Shown here: piece by piece, positions 28,484 to 36,822 of the stretch
Layout: the number at the start of each line of letters is the position of its first letter
Numbering within the stretch: the stretch's first letter is position 1
Assembly (NCBI RefSeq): GCF_007197555.1
Contig: NZ_CP041614.1
Coordinates: 6,306,001 to 6,370,000, forward strand
Source of the DNA: Shewanella psychropiezotolerans
Lineage (GTDB): Bacteria > Pseudomonadota > Gammaproteobacteria > Enterobacterales > Shewanellaceae
DNA: 64,000 bases
Direction of reading: 5' to 3'
Notes under the pieces: model-generated
What the model saw: only the letters and a program-made list of their open reading frames with translations
Databases searched by the model: none
What the model was told of the DNA's origin: nothing
Made by a program: the position numbers and the translations under genes

Positions 28484-30293
28484 TGTTTCCCCGACTATTG
28501 ACAAGTATTGTGCTCAGGCTCATCGACATATGGCCCAGGATAATGCCATTGCCTGTCTGTTAAATTGTTATATTCGGGAATACGCTCAACCCCATAACCA
28601 GGTCTGTCTGGACGATAATAATCCTGATTGTCCCATGGCATTTACCCAGGGGAAATTAGCGGCCCATAGCAAGGTGAGATTGATCTTCCCCGAATCCAAC
28701 TCGGTGTTAATTCTGGTTGCCGATCGCATCAGTTTACTGGGACGCTGCCGTTTCATCAGTCAGCCTTACCTGAAGAAAACTGGCTCATCCTGGCAGCCAC
28801 TCGACTCCCATGCCTTGGCTAAATTCATGCTTAAACACTTGGCCATAGTCACAGATAGCGAGTTTAATCATGAGCTGCTGGAGCAAATCAGCAACAGCGT
28901 CGATGTCACTCAAGCCTTTATTCAAAGAGCTCATGGCCCTTATAAACCACAGACCCAAGCAATCGATTCTTGCTCCGGTCTTATTGCGTCCGAGCAGAGC
29001 CTGCTCTGGGGCCATGCGATGCACCCGGCGCCTAAGAGCCGTCATGGGGTGGCATTCGACGACATGTTGACCTGCTCTCCAGAGATAGGCGCCAACTTCC
29101 CTCTCTACTGGTTCAAGGTCGATAAGTCTCTGGTCAAACAGCTGTATTGTAGTGAGTCTATGCCTCTAGATATGATCGACAAGCTCCACTCGGCAGCAGA
29201 GTGCCTGTACCCCTGTCACCCCTGGGAAGTTAAGACCATCATGACCCAGCCCTTAGTGCAGCAAGCCATTGAACAAGGATTACTCTTACCTTTAGGCTCT
29301 CTGGGCCACAAGGTTTATCCCACCTCTTCGGTCCGCACCTTATATGCCCCAGAAATAAATCGCTTCCTGAAGTTCTCTATTCATGTGCGACTGACCAATT
29401 GCGTGCGCAAGAATGCCTGGTATGAATTAGAGAGTGCCATTGGCCTGAGCCGCCTGCTGATAGATCTGCAGCAGCAAGCCTACTTCCACTGCCCTAAATT
29501 CACTCTAATGGCGGAGCCCGCTGCCAGCACACTGGATTTCAGTAGCCTAGGAGAAGAAGCCAGCAAGACACAGATCCGCACCTTGACTGAGAGCTTCGGC
29601 ATCCTATACCGAGATGGTATAGACAGCGAGCTGGAGAAAAAATACCAACCTCAGATGGCGGGGGCATTATTCGCCTGGGATGTCGAAGGACACAGTATCT
29701 GTCAGGGTCTGGTTACACGCTTAGCCAATCAAAAAGGGCTAGGTTACGACCAGATGGCAAGCCTATGGTTTAGTGCTTATCTAGACACCCTGTTACCCGG
29801 AGTCTTCTATTACTTCTTCAAGCAAGGTATCGCCTTCGAGCCGCATCTGCAAAACACTCTAGTTGGTTTCAGTGATGGCCTACCCGCCTTCGTCTGGCTA
29901 CGGGATCTGGAAGGGACCAAGCTGCTGCCAAATTTCTGGCCGAGGGAGGCCCTGACAGATCTATCGGATAGCGCCATCTCCTCCGTCTATTACAGTCGAG
30001 AGCAGGGCTGGAACCGCATCGCCTACTGCACCCTGATCAATAATGTCAGCGAAGCCATCTTCCATCTGGCCGCTGGTGATAGGAAGTTAGAGCTTGATCT
30101 GTGGCACAGCCTGAAACAAACCATAGTCCAATGGCAGCTGGTCGAGGGCGAGCAAGCCGAACTACAAGGCCTATTGGAGGGGGATGATATTCCGTCGAAA
30201 AATAATCTAACCACCCGCTTGCTCAAACAAGCCGACAAACACTCAGGCTATAACCGCGTACCCAGCCCCTTTTCTCATTTAGGTCAGTCTTAA
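28461..30293 (+). CDS. pvsD: NIS siderophore synthetase PvsD
   Basis: 610 residues, second IucA/IucC-family synthetase of the operon, intact. Family blocks: YPCHPWEVKTIM, TSSVRTLYAP, FLKFSIHVRLTNCVRKN and the C-terminal ferric-reductase-like region from about residue 430. In Vibrio, PvsD is reported to join citrate to L-serine before decarboxylation by PvsE. ATGs occur at 28446 and 28461; GAGGT lies 8 bases before the second, which is chosen. It overlaps the pvsC end by 23 bases and is followed by pvsE after 2 bases. Confidence 0.93.
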   Translation: MLVQHKANVSPTIDKYCAQAHRHMAQDNAIACLLNCYIREYAQPHNQVCLDDNNPDCPMAFTQGKLAAHSKVRLIFPESNSVLILVADRISLLGRCRFISQPYLKKTGSSWQPLDSHALAKFMLKHLAIVTDSEFNHELLEQISNSVDVTQAFIQRAHGPYKPQTQAIDSCSGLIASEQSLLWGHAMHPAPKSRHGVAFDDMLTCSPEIGANFPLYWFKVDKSLVKQLYCSESMPLDMIDKLHSAAECLYPCHPWEVKTIMTQPLVQQAIEQGLLLPLGSLGHKVYPTSSVRTLYAPEINRFLKFSIHVRLTNCVRKNAWYELESAIGLSRLLIDLQQQAYFHCPKFTLMAEPAASTLDFSSLGEEASKTQIRTLTESFGILYRDGIDSELEKKYQPQMAGALFAWDVEGHSICQGLVTRLANQKGLGYDQMASLWFSAYLDTLLPGVFYYFFKQGIAFEPHLQNTLVGFSDGLPAFVWLRDLEGTKLLPNFWPREALTDLSDSAISSVYYSREQGWNRIAYCTLINNVSEAIFHLAAGDRKLELDLWHSLKQTIVQWQLVEGEQAELQGLLEGDDIPSKNNLTTRLLKQADKHSGYNRVPSPFSHLGQS

Positions 30294-30295
30294 TC

Positions 30296-31531
30296 ATGGA
30301 TAGAATTACCCAAGCAATCGATAAACTCGCGGCTAAGCAAGATAAACATACACCTCTATGCGCCTACATCTATGATCTTGCCTCTCTACGGGATCACGCC
30401 AAGGAGATAGTCTCGGCCCTACCGAAAAACTGTGAGTTTTATTATGCCGCCAAGGCTAATCCCGAAGAAAAGGTCCTCAAGATCTTGGCACCTCTGGTAG
30501 ATGGCTTCGAAGCCGCCTCCGGAGGAGAGCTCAACTGGCTACATAAATGTCAGCCCCAGATGCCTCTTATCTTCGGCGGCCCGGGGAAACTAATCAGCGA
30601 CTTGTCTTATGCGATCGATATCGATATTGAGGCTATTCATGTTGAAAGCCTACTGGAGCTGAGCCGCATAGCCAGTCTGTGCAAACAAAAACAGCGTCGC
30701 TGCCGTATCTTGCTACGAATGAACATAGGCCTGGATGGCATAGAACAGACCCGACTAACCATGGGAGGCAAGCCCACCCCATTCGGGCTGGATGTTGACG
30801 CGCTTGACTCTGCTATCGCCATTATCCGCGAGCAACCGTTTATAGAGTTACTGGGATTTCATTTTCATCTGATGTCACACCAGTTAGACCCCCAACGCCA
30901 CCTTGCCTTGATGAAATTGTACTTCCGCACATTCAAGAGCTGGTGCCGGGATTATGAGCTTGATCTGAGTCTGTTGAACGTAGGTGGCGGCATAGGCATA
31001 GATTATGTGAATCCGCAGCAGAAATTCGATTGGCCCAAGTTCTGTAGCGAGCTGGCAAGCCTCATAGAGCAAGAATCCATGACACAAGTTAGCATACGCT
31101 TCGAGTGTGGCCGTTTCGTCACTGCCAATGCCGGCTGTTATGTGATGCAAGTGCTGGACATCAAGCAGAGTCATGGGGAATGGTTCGCCATAGGGCACGG
31201 CGGTACCCATCATTTCCGCACTCCAGCGGCCCAGAGTCATGACCACCCTTTCTTTGTACACTCAAGATCGTCAGTAAAGGCTGATCCAGCTCCTGAAATA
31301 GAGTCTGGTAAGTCAGAGTTCTGTATACCTGAGCCCAGCATAAAAGCACAGCATGTGACTCTGGTGGGCCAACTCTGTACTCCGAAAGATGTGTTAGCCA
31401 GACAGCAATATATCGACAAGCTAAATCTGGGCGATTATCTGGTGTTTACTCAAGCCGGAGCCTATGCCTGGAATATTTCCCATCAGAACTTCCTGATGCA
31501 TGCCGCACCAGAGATGGTGTTTCTCGATTAA
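30296..31531 (+). CDS. pvsE: PLP-dependent decarboxylase PvsE (fold type III)
   Basis: 411 residues of the ornithine/diaminopimelate decarboxylase family. The PLP lysine is Lys53 in YYAAKANP; HFHLMSHQ and NVGGGIGID supply phosphate-binding and barrel residues, and the C-terminal domain has the GQLCTPKDVLA motif with the conserved Cys and Asp. In vibrioferrin synthesis PvsE decarboxylates the citryl-serine intermediate to the ethanolamine form; the closest other relative is SbnH. Last gene of the pvs operon; a hairpin-bearing repeat follows 19 bases after the stop. Confidence 0.92.
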   Translation: MDRITQAIDKLAAKQDKHTPLCAYIYDLASLRDHAKEIVSALPKNCEFYYAAKANPEEKVLKILAPLVDGFEAASGGELNWLHKCQPQMPLIFGGPGKLISDLSYAIDIDIEAIHVESLLELSRIASLCKQKQRRCRILLRMNIGLDGIEQTRLTMGGKPTPFGLDVDALDSAIAIIREQPFIELLGFHFHLMSHQLDPQRHLALMKLYFRTFKSWCRDYELDLSLLNVGGGIGIDYVNPQQKFDWPKFCSELASLIEQESMTQVSIRFECGRFVTANAGCYVMQVLDIKQSHGEWFAIGHGGTHHFRTPAAQSHDHPFFVHSRSSVKADPAPEIESGKSEFCIPEPSIKAQHVTLVGQLCTPKDVLARQQYIDKLNLGDYLVFTQAGAYAWNISHQNFLMHAAPEMVFLD

Positions 31532-31550
31532 TTAGAGGGAAGGTGGTCTG

Positions 31551-31640
31551 AACGATGAAGCTGGCTCATCGTTTAAGCTGGTTTCATCTGACGTTATGAG
31601 TACTTAGTGAGATTATGGTACTCATAGCTGTATTTATGTA
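31551..31640. repeat. Two-hairpin intergenic element, copy 2
   Basis: Stem 1: AACGATGA (31551-31558) / TCATCGTT (31566-31573). Stem 2: ATGAGTAC (31596-31603) / GTACTCAT (31618-31625). Same element as 16321-16415, again just after the last gene of an operon. The rest of the 401-base gap up to 31932 holds only a doubtful 35-codon minus-strand frame at 31668-31775. Confidence 0.7.
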
Positions 31641-31932
31641 AATCATCTAGGGGGGCTATCTTCGAGTTTAGAGAATACGTTTACACGAGCTAATTAGCTC
31701 TAATCCTTTCCTGATAACCTTAAAACTTTGATCTAGTTCATTTATTACATCAGGGATACCTTTATTAGCTGGCATCTTGCTTGTTCTTTGCGAATCTACT
31801 TCAGCTTTTCTACGTCATAACCTGCTTTGCATGAAGTCGGATCCATTTGGCTTTCCTGCACTTCAGAAGTATGACAAGTGCTTGCACCGTCAGGCGAGAA
31901 AAGCGCAATAATTTAGATAAAAGGAACATATA

Positions 31933-32271
31933 ATGAAACACTCTAAAGAGTTAAGTCAAAGCGAGCACATCAACACCTCTGACAGCATTCCATTCGAGCT
32001 TGGTAATATTGTCATTAAGGAAACTGTGCGAACACTCTTGAGAGAAACAATGGAAACGAATCCTCAATGTGTAGGGGTATCCCTTTTGCTAGAAAGACAT
32101 AAAAATCGTGACTGGGGAGAACTATGCTCCGAGGGTAAAGCAAGGAATGATGAAGCCACTAAATCTGATGGCAGAATCTTCTCCAGCTATGCATACGGTA
32201 AAGAGCAGGTTTGGATTATCACAGAGAAAGACAGAAAAACAACGACTGTCTTACTCATGGATGACTACTGA
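31933..32271 (+). CDS. Small conserved protein of a family typical of plasmids and ICEs
   Basis: 112 residues. The C-terminal two thirds (RHKNRDWGELCSEGKARND, then GRIFSSYAYGKEQVWIITE and TTTVLLMDDY) match, from memory, a widespread small protein encoded on plasmids and integrative elements, usually left as unknown function. AAGGA lies 8 bases upstream. It is a single gene with its own terminator, in AT-rich surroundings and with no mobility gene nearby, so it may be the leftover of an integrated element. Confidence 0.65.
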   Translation: MKHSKELSQSEHINTSDSIPFELGNIVIKETVRTLLRETMETNPQCVGVSLLLERHKNRDWGELCSEGKARNDEATKSDGRIFSSYAYGKEQVWIITEKDRKTTTVLLMDDY

Positions 32272-32347
32272 ATCCCTTGGTTTCTCTCGTTTAAAGAGTA
32301 TTTTTTGGTGAGCTTTACTTAGAGAAATTTAAGTAGAGAGCTTATGC

Positions 32348-32376
32348 GTAGAGAACTAGCGTTCTCTACTTTTATT
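32348..32376 (+). terminator. Rho-independent terminator
   Basis: Perfect 9-bp stem GTAGAGAAC / GTTCTCTAC with a TAGC loop followed by TTTTATT. Confidence 0.85.
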
Positions 32377-32624
32377 CATTCCATAGGGTGTATGAAGAAT
32401 GGAAATGAGCTGTGCCGCCTACTCTCCCAGATGACCAAGAGGAAAGTAGTCGGCATTCACTACATATAGCTTCAATAGCTTATACCTTAGACAGCTCTTG
32501 CCTTTCTCTCCTCACTAACAGCAGACAATTTCAAATTTTCCATCTGTAGACTAGATGACTTCCCGTTAGAAGGCGAAAGCCATGATAATAACTTCTCTAC
32601 GCGAGAGGCATGGATACCAAGCCG

Positions 32625-33176
32625 TTAGAATCGGTAATGCAAACCGACTCCATATTGAACAAGGCTAATATCGGCAAAGTAATCATCACGCTTGTCGGAT
32701 TCTGGGTCTGTTTCACTGATCTCATAAAACACTCGCAGCGCCAAAGACTGAGTTAACGTCACATCCACACCAGCACCAAACAACCAACCAGTGCCTTGAT
32801 AACTCTCATCAACATTGTCATCGTCGCTATAAGTCCTATTGACCACCAGTCCAGCCTTCAAATAAGCCGTGACACTGTCAGTAAAAGCATGTCGCACCAC
32901 AGGCGAAATTGTCATGGCCGCCATACGAAAATCCATTTCATCGACAAAACTATCGGTCGCAAAAATGCTCGCTTCAATGCCAAAGCTGTCATTAAAGTTA
33001 TAACCACCATAAACACCGAACCCAGTAGCAGACTCATCAAACGCACCGATATTATCTTCTATGGCCGTGTTATTAACTTGACCACCCAGGTAAAAACCCA
33101 GATCTTTAGCGGCAAAAGCAGGTGTTGTCGCCGCGGCCAGTAACATGCCTGCGGTTAACAGAGAGTTGAGTTTCAT
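32625..33176 (-). CDS. Outer-membrane beta-barrel protein, OmpA-transmembrane/porin-like family
   Basis: 183 residues with a signal peptide ending PAFA (about residue 22) and eight predicted strands: LGFYLGGQVNNTA, GFGVYGGYNFNDSFGIEASIF, ISPVVRHAFTDSVTAYLKAGLV, and a final strand ending VGLHYRF with the C-terminal Phe recognised by the BAM machinery. It corresponds to the small OmpA-like/porin-family proteins of unknown role. No peptidoglycan-binding domain. The 495-base gap upstream (33177-33671) has an inverted repeat GCTGTTTTATCA/TGATAAACAGC near 33360-33405 but no gene. Confidence 0.8.
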   Translation of the reverse strand: MKLNSLLTAGMLLAAATTPAFAAKDLGFYLGGQVNNTAIEDNIGAFDESATGFGVYGGYNFNDSFGIEASIFATDSFVDEMDFRMAAMTISPVVRHAFTDSVTAYLKAGLVVNRTYSDDDNVDESYQGTGWLFGAGVDVTLTQSLALRVFYEISETDPESDKRDDYFADISLVQYGVGLHYRF

Positions 33177-33671
33177 TGCTATCCCTATATTTGTCTGTTT
33201 ACTGTATTAAATGCACCCGCTGCATTTTGGTAACAATAATAACCCTTAAAAACGCTTGCATATTAACGTCTTAAAAACATAAAAACAAAACTTCTTCTCC
33301 AGAAGTCGACACAAGGATACTGATTAGCTTTCGGAGGGAATAGAAGAAGAGCTAATACCTGCTGTTTTATCATTATTGTCACTCCTGTGATTTTGATAAA
33401 CAGCCAAGCTAGCACCATTTTTAGCTTTGACTAATCCTTGTCCAATCCATGTCGAATCAAATCCCAGTTCAATCCTCCTTGGTAAAGGTCAAGGTAACTT
33501 ATAGATCACTATCTAGCTTCATATGAGCATTTATGTGGCATATTCGGTAAATTTAATACATTTTGAACACAGATTAGGCTAGTAATAGCGGAGATTTCAG
33601 CTTAGGATCGACATTGAAAATAACGTTATCAGTTACTGGAACATCGATTCCGGGCACATTGTGGAGTAATC

Positions 33672-34349
33672 ATGGGTATCAGAGCCATAGTTGTAGATAC
33701 AGCAGGTACAACAACCGATCTTAGCTTTATTAAGGACACGCTGTTTCCTTATTCAGCCAAGGTACTACCCGATTTTCTTAAAGAAAATGAACACAATGTT
33801 TTAGTAGAAAACTGCATTTGTGATGTGAGAGATATCGCTCTAGAGCCAGATGCTTCACTCGAGCGTGTTACCGAGATCCTGCAGCAGTGGGTGGCCGAAG
33901 ACAGAAAAGCCACGCCGCTTAAGACATTACAAGGCTTAATCTGGAAGCAAGGATATGCCAAGGGCGAATTCACCGGTCATATCTTCCCTGATTTTATCCA
34001 GGCTATCGATGGAATTAAACAGCAAAACATGCGTATTTACAGCTTCTCATCTGGTTCTGCAGAAGCACAGAAGCTACTGTTTGCTCACAGTGATGGCGGC
34101 GACCTAACCCCTAAGTTTGATGGCCATTTCGATACCCGTACCGGTAACAAGCTGTTCAAACAGGCTTATTGCAACATCATCAACACCATCAGCTTAGCGC
34201 CTAAGCAAGTCCTGTATATTTCTGATGTGGTTGAAGAGCTTAAAGCGGCCGAAGAAGCGGGTATGCGTACCATGCAGATGGTTCGCTCAGATGACCAGCG
34301 TACAGGCAGCCATAAGCAGATCACCAGCTTCGCCGAACTGACATTCTAA
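33672..34349 (+). CDS. mtnC: Enolase-phosphatase E1 (acireductone synthase)
   Basis: 225 residues of the HAD superfamily. MtnC enolises and dephosphorylates 2,3-diketo-5-methylthiopentyl-1-phosphate in methionine salvage. Visible: nucleophile region [22 protein letters not shown], motif II serine in IYSFSSGS, and motif III with [17 protein letters not shown]. The second acidic residue of the usual DIEGT motif is Ala11 here (Asp9-Thr-Ala). It is not next to other methionine-salvage genes. A strong terminator follows 25 bases after the stop. Confidence 0.9.
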   Translation: MGIRAIVVDTAGTTTDLSFIKDTLFPYSAKVLPDFLKENEHNVLVENCICDVRDIALEPDASLERVTEILQQWVAEDRKATPLKTLQGLIWKQGYAKGEFTGHIFPDFIQAIDGIKQQNMRIYSFSSGSAEAQKLLFAHSDGGDLTPKFDGHFDTRTGNKLFKQAYCNIINTISLAPKQVLYISDVVEELKAAEEAGMRTMQMVRSDDQRTGSHKQITSFAELTF

Positions 34350-34373
34350 CAACCGAACATATTTTTATATAAG

Positions 34374-34400
34374 AAAGCACTCTAAATAGAGTGCTTTTTT
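34374..34400 (+). terminator. Rho-independent terminator of mtnC
   Basis: AAAGCACTCTA / TAGAGTGCTTT stem with a short AA-type loop and a run of six T. Confidence 0.92.
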
Positions 34401-34411
34401 ATGTCTGCTCT

Positions 34412-34429
34412 TTATACCGATTGGTATTA
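34412..34429. repeat. Palindrome on the stop codon of the metallopeptidase gene
   Basis: Read on the minus strand it is TAATACCAATCGGTATAA, beginning with the TAA stop of the gene at 34427-35230. It is identical to the sequence at the sctU and natB-like stops. Confidence 0.7.
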
Positions 34430-35230
34430 TTTCACCTTGCTCGGTAAAACACTGTAACGCTCTTTTAACCTGTCCCAGTTTTCCGTTTGTCTGAAATACT
34501 CCTCCTCACAGTAGCTATCTCTTTCAATTTCTAACTGAGCTTTAGAAATAACCTTGCCGTATTTCTCGGGATTGCTGCCGTATATCAGGCATAAGGTACT
34601 GAAATATCGCTGGGCATCTAAACTATGTTCATCCCAGAAATGATCATCATCAAGCTCTTTAATATCCTCATCTTCCAACGAAAACAGATCGGCTGCGCTC
34701 AAGGCAATATCAGCGCCATTATCGAAGGAGTGAATGAGCATTAGCGTCGCTAAGGTATCAACCGCATCCTCCTCCTTACCGAGCACTATCACCTGATTGC
34801 TAAAGATATAAGCATGGCCATATTCATGGGCAAGAGTATGCATCAAGACGTCGCGGGTTGCATCTTCTGGGCTCACACCTGTCTCTTGGTAGTTGTCATG
34901 ATGGAAACGAGCATAAACCTCTGTCACAAACTCATAAGGAATAAGTATCTGACTGCTATCAGGGTCAAACAGAGGACCGTCTTCAGCGCCATAGATTATC
35001 GTCAGTGCTTGCTTCATGGGAAGTTGCTCATCGAATAGGGCAAGCATCTGTTTCGATATGGGTTTAATCAGATTTTTGGCTTGCTTATCTTCTGCGTTTT
35101 TCACCGCAATATAGCGGTCTGTTACGGCTACTGCATCCAGACTAATGCTCAACAACATTAGCACGACTAACGTTAGTCCAGTAACTGCCAGCGTACCGAA
35201 GATACTTGCTTGGCGAATTCTCAGTCCCAT
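34427..35230 (-). CDS. Membrane-anchored putative metallopeptidase (DUF4344-like)
   Basis: 267 residues. One transmembrane segment near the N-terminus (about 13-33), then a periplasmic domain with the zinc-protease motif HEYGH in LMHTLAHEYGHAYI and a downstream acidic helix EEDAVDTLATLMLI that could supply the third ligand. The arrangement fits the DUF4344 family of putative metallopeptidases. No partner genes. Its substrate is unknown. Convergent with mtnC; the two share only 77 bases of spacer. Confidence 0.75.
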   Translation of the reverse strand: MGLRIRQASIFGTLAVTGLTLVVLMLLSISLDAVAVTDRYIAVKNAEDKQAKNLIKPISKQMLALFDEQLPMKQALTIIYGAEDGPLFDPDSSQILIPYEFVTEVYARFHHDNYQETGVSPEDATRDVLMHTLAHEYGHAYIFSNQVIVLGKEEDAVDTLATLMLIHSFDNGADIALSAADLFSLEDEDIKELDDDHFWDEHSLDAQRYFSTLCLIYGSNPEKYGKVISKAQLEIERDSYCEEEYFRQTENWDRLKERYSVLPSKVK

Positions 35231-35340
35231 AAACAGGTCAACCTCATGCTATCTATATAGTTTGTTCAACTTGTTGCCACTATGACATGCTGCTATGCTG
35301 CCCCTCAAGTTAAACAACCGTTTGAATAACGAGAGGCAGC

Positions 35341-35781
35341 ATGCTAGAACAGTTTATCGCACAAAACCCAGTCCACACAGAGATCACCGTAGCCTGGGGA
35401 GAGATGGATGCCCTACAGCACGTAAATAATGTGGTCTACTTCAAATATTTCGAGACAGCGCGGATCGATTTCTTTAGCCAGATAAACCTGCTCGGCGATC
35501 TGAAAATAACCCAAGTTGGCCCTGTACTGAGTGATAATCATGCCCGCTATAAGCGCCCTGTCACCTTTCCCGACACCTTGTTAGTGAGCGTGAAAATTAG
35601 CGATATCAAGGCCGACCGCTTCATGATGAATTATACGGTTTTCAGCAAGGCTCAAGAAGCTGTCACCACCTTAGGTAGCTCGCAAGTCGTGATGTTTAAC
35701 TTCAAGACAGGTAAAAAAGCGACGCTGACCCCAGAGCTACTCGATGCCCTAAAAACCTATAAAGAAGTGAAAGCGGAGTAA
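35341..35781 (+). CDS. Acyl-CoA thioesterase, 4HBT hotdog family
   Basis: 146 residues. The hotdog motif is WGEMDALQHVNNVVYFKYFETARIDF (given here only as the start WGEMDALQHVNN), with the Asp and His typical of 4-hydroxybenzoyl-CoA thioesterase/YbgC relatives. It hydrolyses an acyl-CoA of unknown chain length in the cytoplasm. GAGAGG precedes the ATG. The small GNAT gene follows after 3 bases, so the two probably share a transcript. Confidence 0.88.
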   Translation: MLEQFIAQNPVHTEITVAWGEMDALQHVNNVVYFKYFETARIDFFSQINLLGDLKITQVGPVLSDNHARYKRPVTFPDTLLVSVKISDIKADRFMMNYTVFSKAQEAVTTLGSSQVVMFNFKTGKKATLTPELLDALKTYKEVKAE

Positions 35782-35784
35782 TAA

Positions 35785-36031
35785 ATGATCGAATCAGTGG
35801 TTAAACATCTGAAAAACGAGCACAGGTTTGTCATCCATTCAGACACAGAGCAAGCCGTACTTGTTTATAACAATTAATGATGACCAGGTTGATTTCACCA
35901 GCACTTTTGTGCCCGATAATCTGCGTGGACAAGGATTTGCCGAAAAATTGGTTAGATATGGATTAAGCTGGGCAAAAGCAGCTAACCTCGAGGTTAAGGC
36001 TAGCTGTTGGTATGTACAGAAGTTTTTATAG
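35785..36031 (+). CDS. Small GNAT-family acetyltransferase (YjdJ-like), with a one-base insertion
   Basis: The ATG at 35785 starts MIESVVKHLKNEHRFVIHSD, a good YjdJ-type N-terminus, but the frame ends at 35877. The downstream frame (INDDQVDFTSTFVPDNLRGQGFAEKLVRYGL) holds the acetyl-CoA-binding loop RGQGFAEKL. One extra A near 35869-35870 (TATAACAATT instead of TATACAATT) explains the break. With it removed the protein would be about 81 residues, a normal size for this family. Either a pseudogene or a sequencing error. Confidence 0.7.
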
Positions 36032-36059
36032 TCAGCCCTTTAATATCAACAAAAGCGAA

Positions 36060-36464
36060 CTATTCACCAGTTAGCTTTGCAAGCTGAGATTTAACCTCGG
36101 CTGAAATCGGCTGACTCTTATCTATACCGTAATCGTAATGCACCAGAGTCGTCTTAGCTTCTGAGGTCATCTTCCCCTCTTGCCAGCTCTGCTGAGCCAC
36201 CTCGAAGCTAGAGTTACCCACCCGGCTGATCCAAGTTTTTACCGATACGGTAGAACCATAATTAGTCGGCGAAGTATAAGCAATGGTAAAACCCGCCACT
36301 ATCAGGTTCCACTGACTTAGGTCCAGGCTAGGATTGAAGATCTCGAATACCGGCTCACGTGCAGCCTCAAACCACACAGGAAGCACAGTGTTATTGATAT
36401 GGCCCAGACCATCGGTCTCATTAAATCTTGGCTGGATGGCTAAACTAAAAAAGGTCTCTGACAT
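36060..36464 (-). CDS. Second 4HBT hotdog thioesterase
   Basis: 134 residues. Starts RFNETDGLGHINNTVLPVWF, the hotdog active-site stretch with Asp and His-Ile-Asn-Asn, and continues with the central strands NLIVAGFTIAYTSPTNYGS. It is similar in layout to the thioesterase at 35341 but only distantly related, so a recent tandem duplication is unlikely. Convergent with the GNAT gene; a MITE-like element lies just upstream of its start. Confidence 0.85.
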   Translation of the reverse strand: MSETFFSLAIQPRFNETDGLGHINNTVLPVWFEAAREPVFEIFNPSLDLSQWNLIVAGFTIAYTSPTNYGSTVSVKTWISRVGNSSFEVAQQSWQEGKMTSEAKTTLVHYDYGIDKSQPISAEVKSQLAKLTGE

Positions 36465-36498
36465 ATCTCAATATCCTCTTATTATTCTTGCTGTTCTA

Positions 36499-36764
36499 AT
36501 ACCATGCCATATAAGTATCTGGTCAGTTCAGAGACTCTCAGTTTTTTCAATTCAAGACACATTGATGAGGAAATGGTTATTCCCTTTTAAGTCAATGTAA
36601 CACAGAAGTGGAAACACTGAGAGCCTCACGCAGTGCGGGTTTCAAAGCCCTTTATGCTACGTTGAATGTTCTCGATATAGAATAACTATTAGCTTCAAAC
36701 ATTCGCCTTGCCTGCAGTGCTTTGAACTCCCGCTGAATGATCAGATACTTACTCGGAATGGTAT
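36499..36764. mobile_element. MITE-like element, diverged copy
   Basis: 266 bases. Left end ATACCATGCCATATAAG, then TGGTCAGTTCAGAG; right end CTGAATGATCAGATAC and then GGTAT, giving imperfect terminal inverted repeats. Internal blocks (AACACAGAAGTGG and CGCCTTGCCT) are shared in order with the copy at 45025-45287. No coding capacity, so it would depend on a transposase elsewhere. Confidence 0.65.
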
Positions 36765-36822
36765 AACGTCATCATTGCTTGATAACGTCACACTGTGACA
36801 TGCATAGAGATGCGAAGCAGAT

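Noticed and set aside
31668..31775. Minus-strand 35-codon frame (MPANKGIPDVINELDQ...)
   Set aside because: Reads like protein but is too short, has no clear ribosome-binding site and no recognised family; possibly a fragment of a decayed gene.
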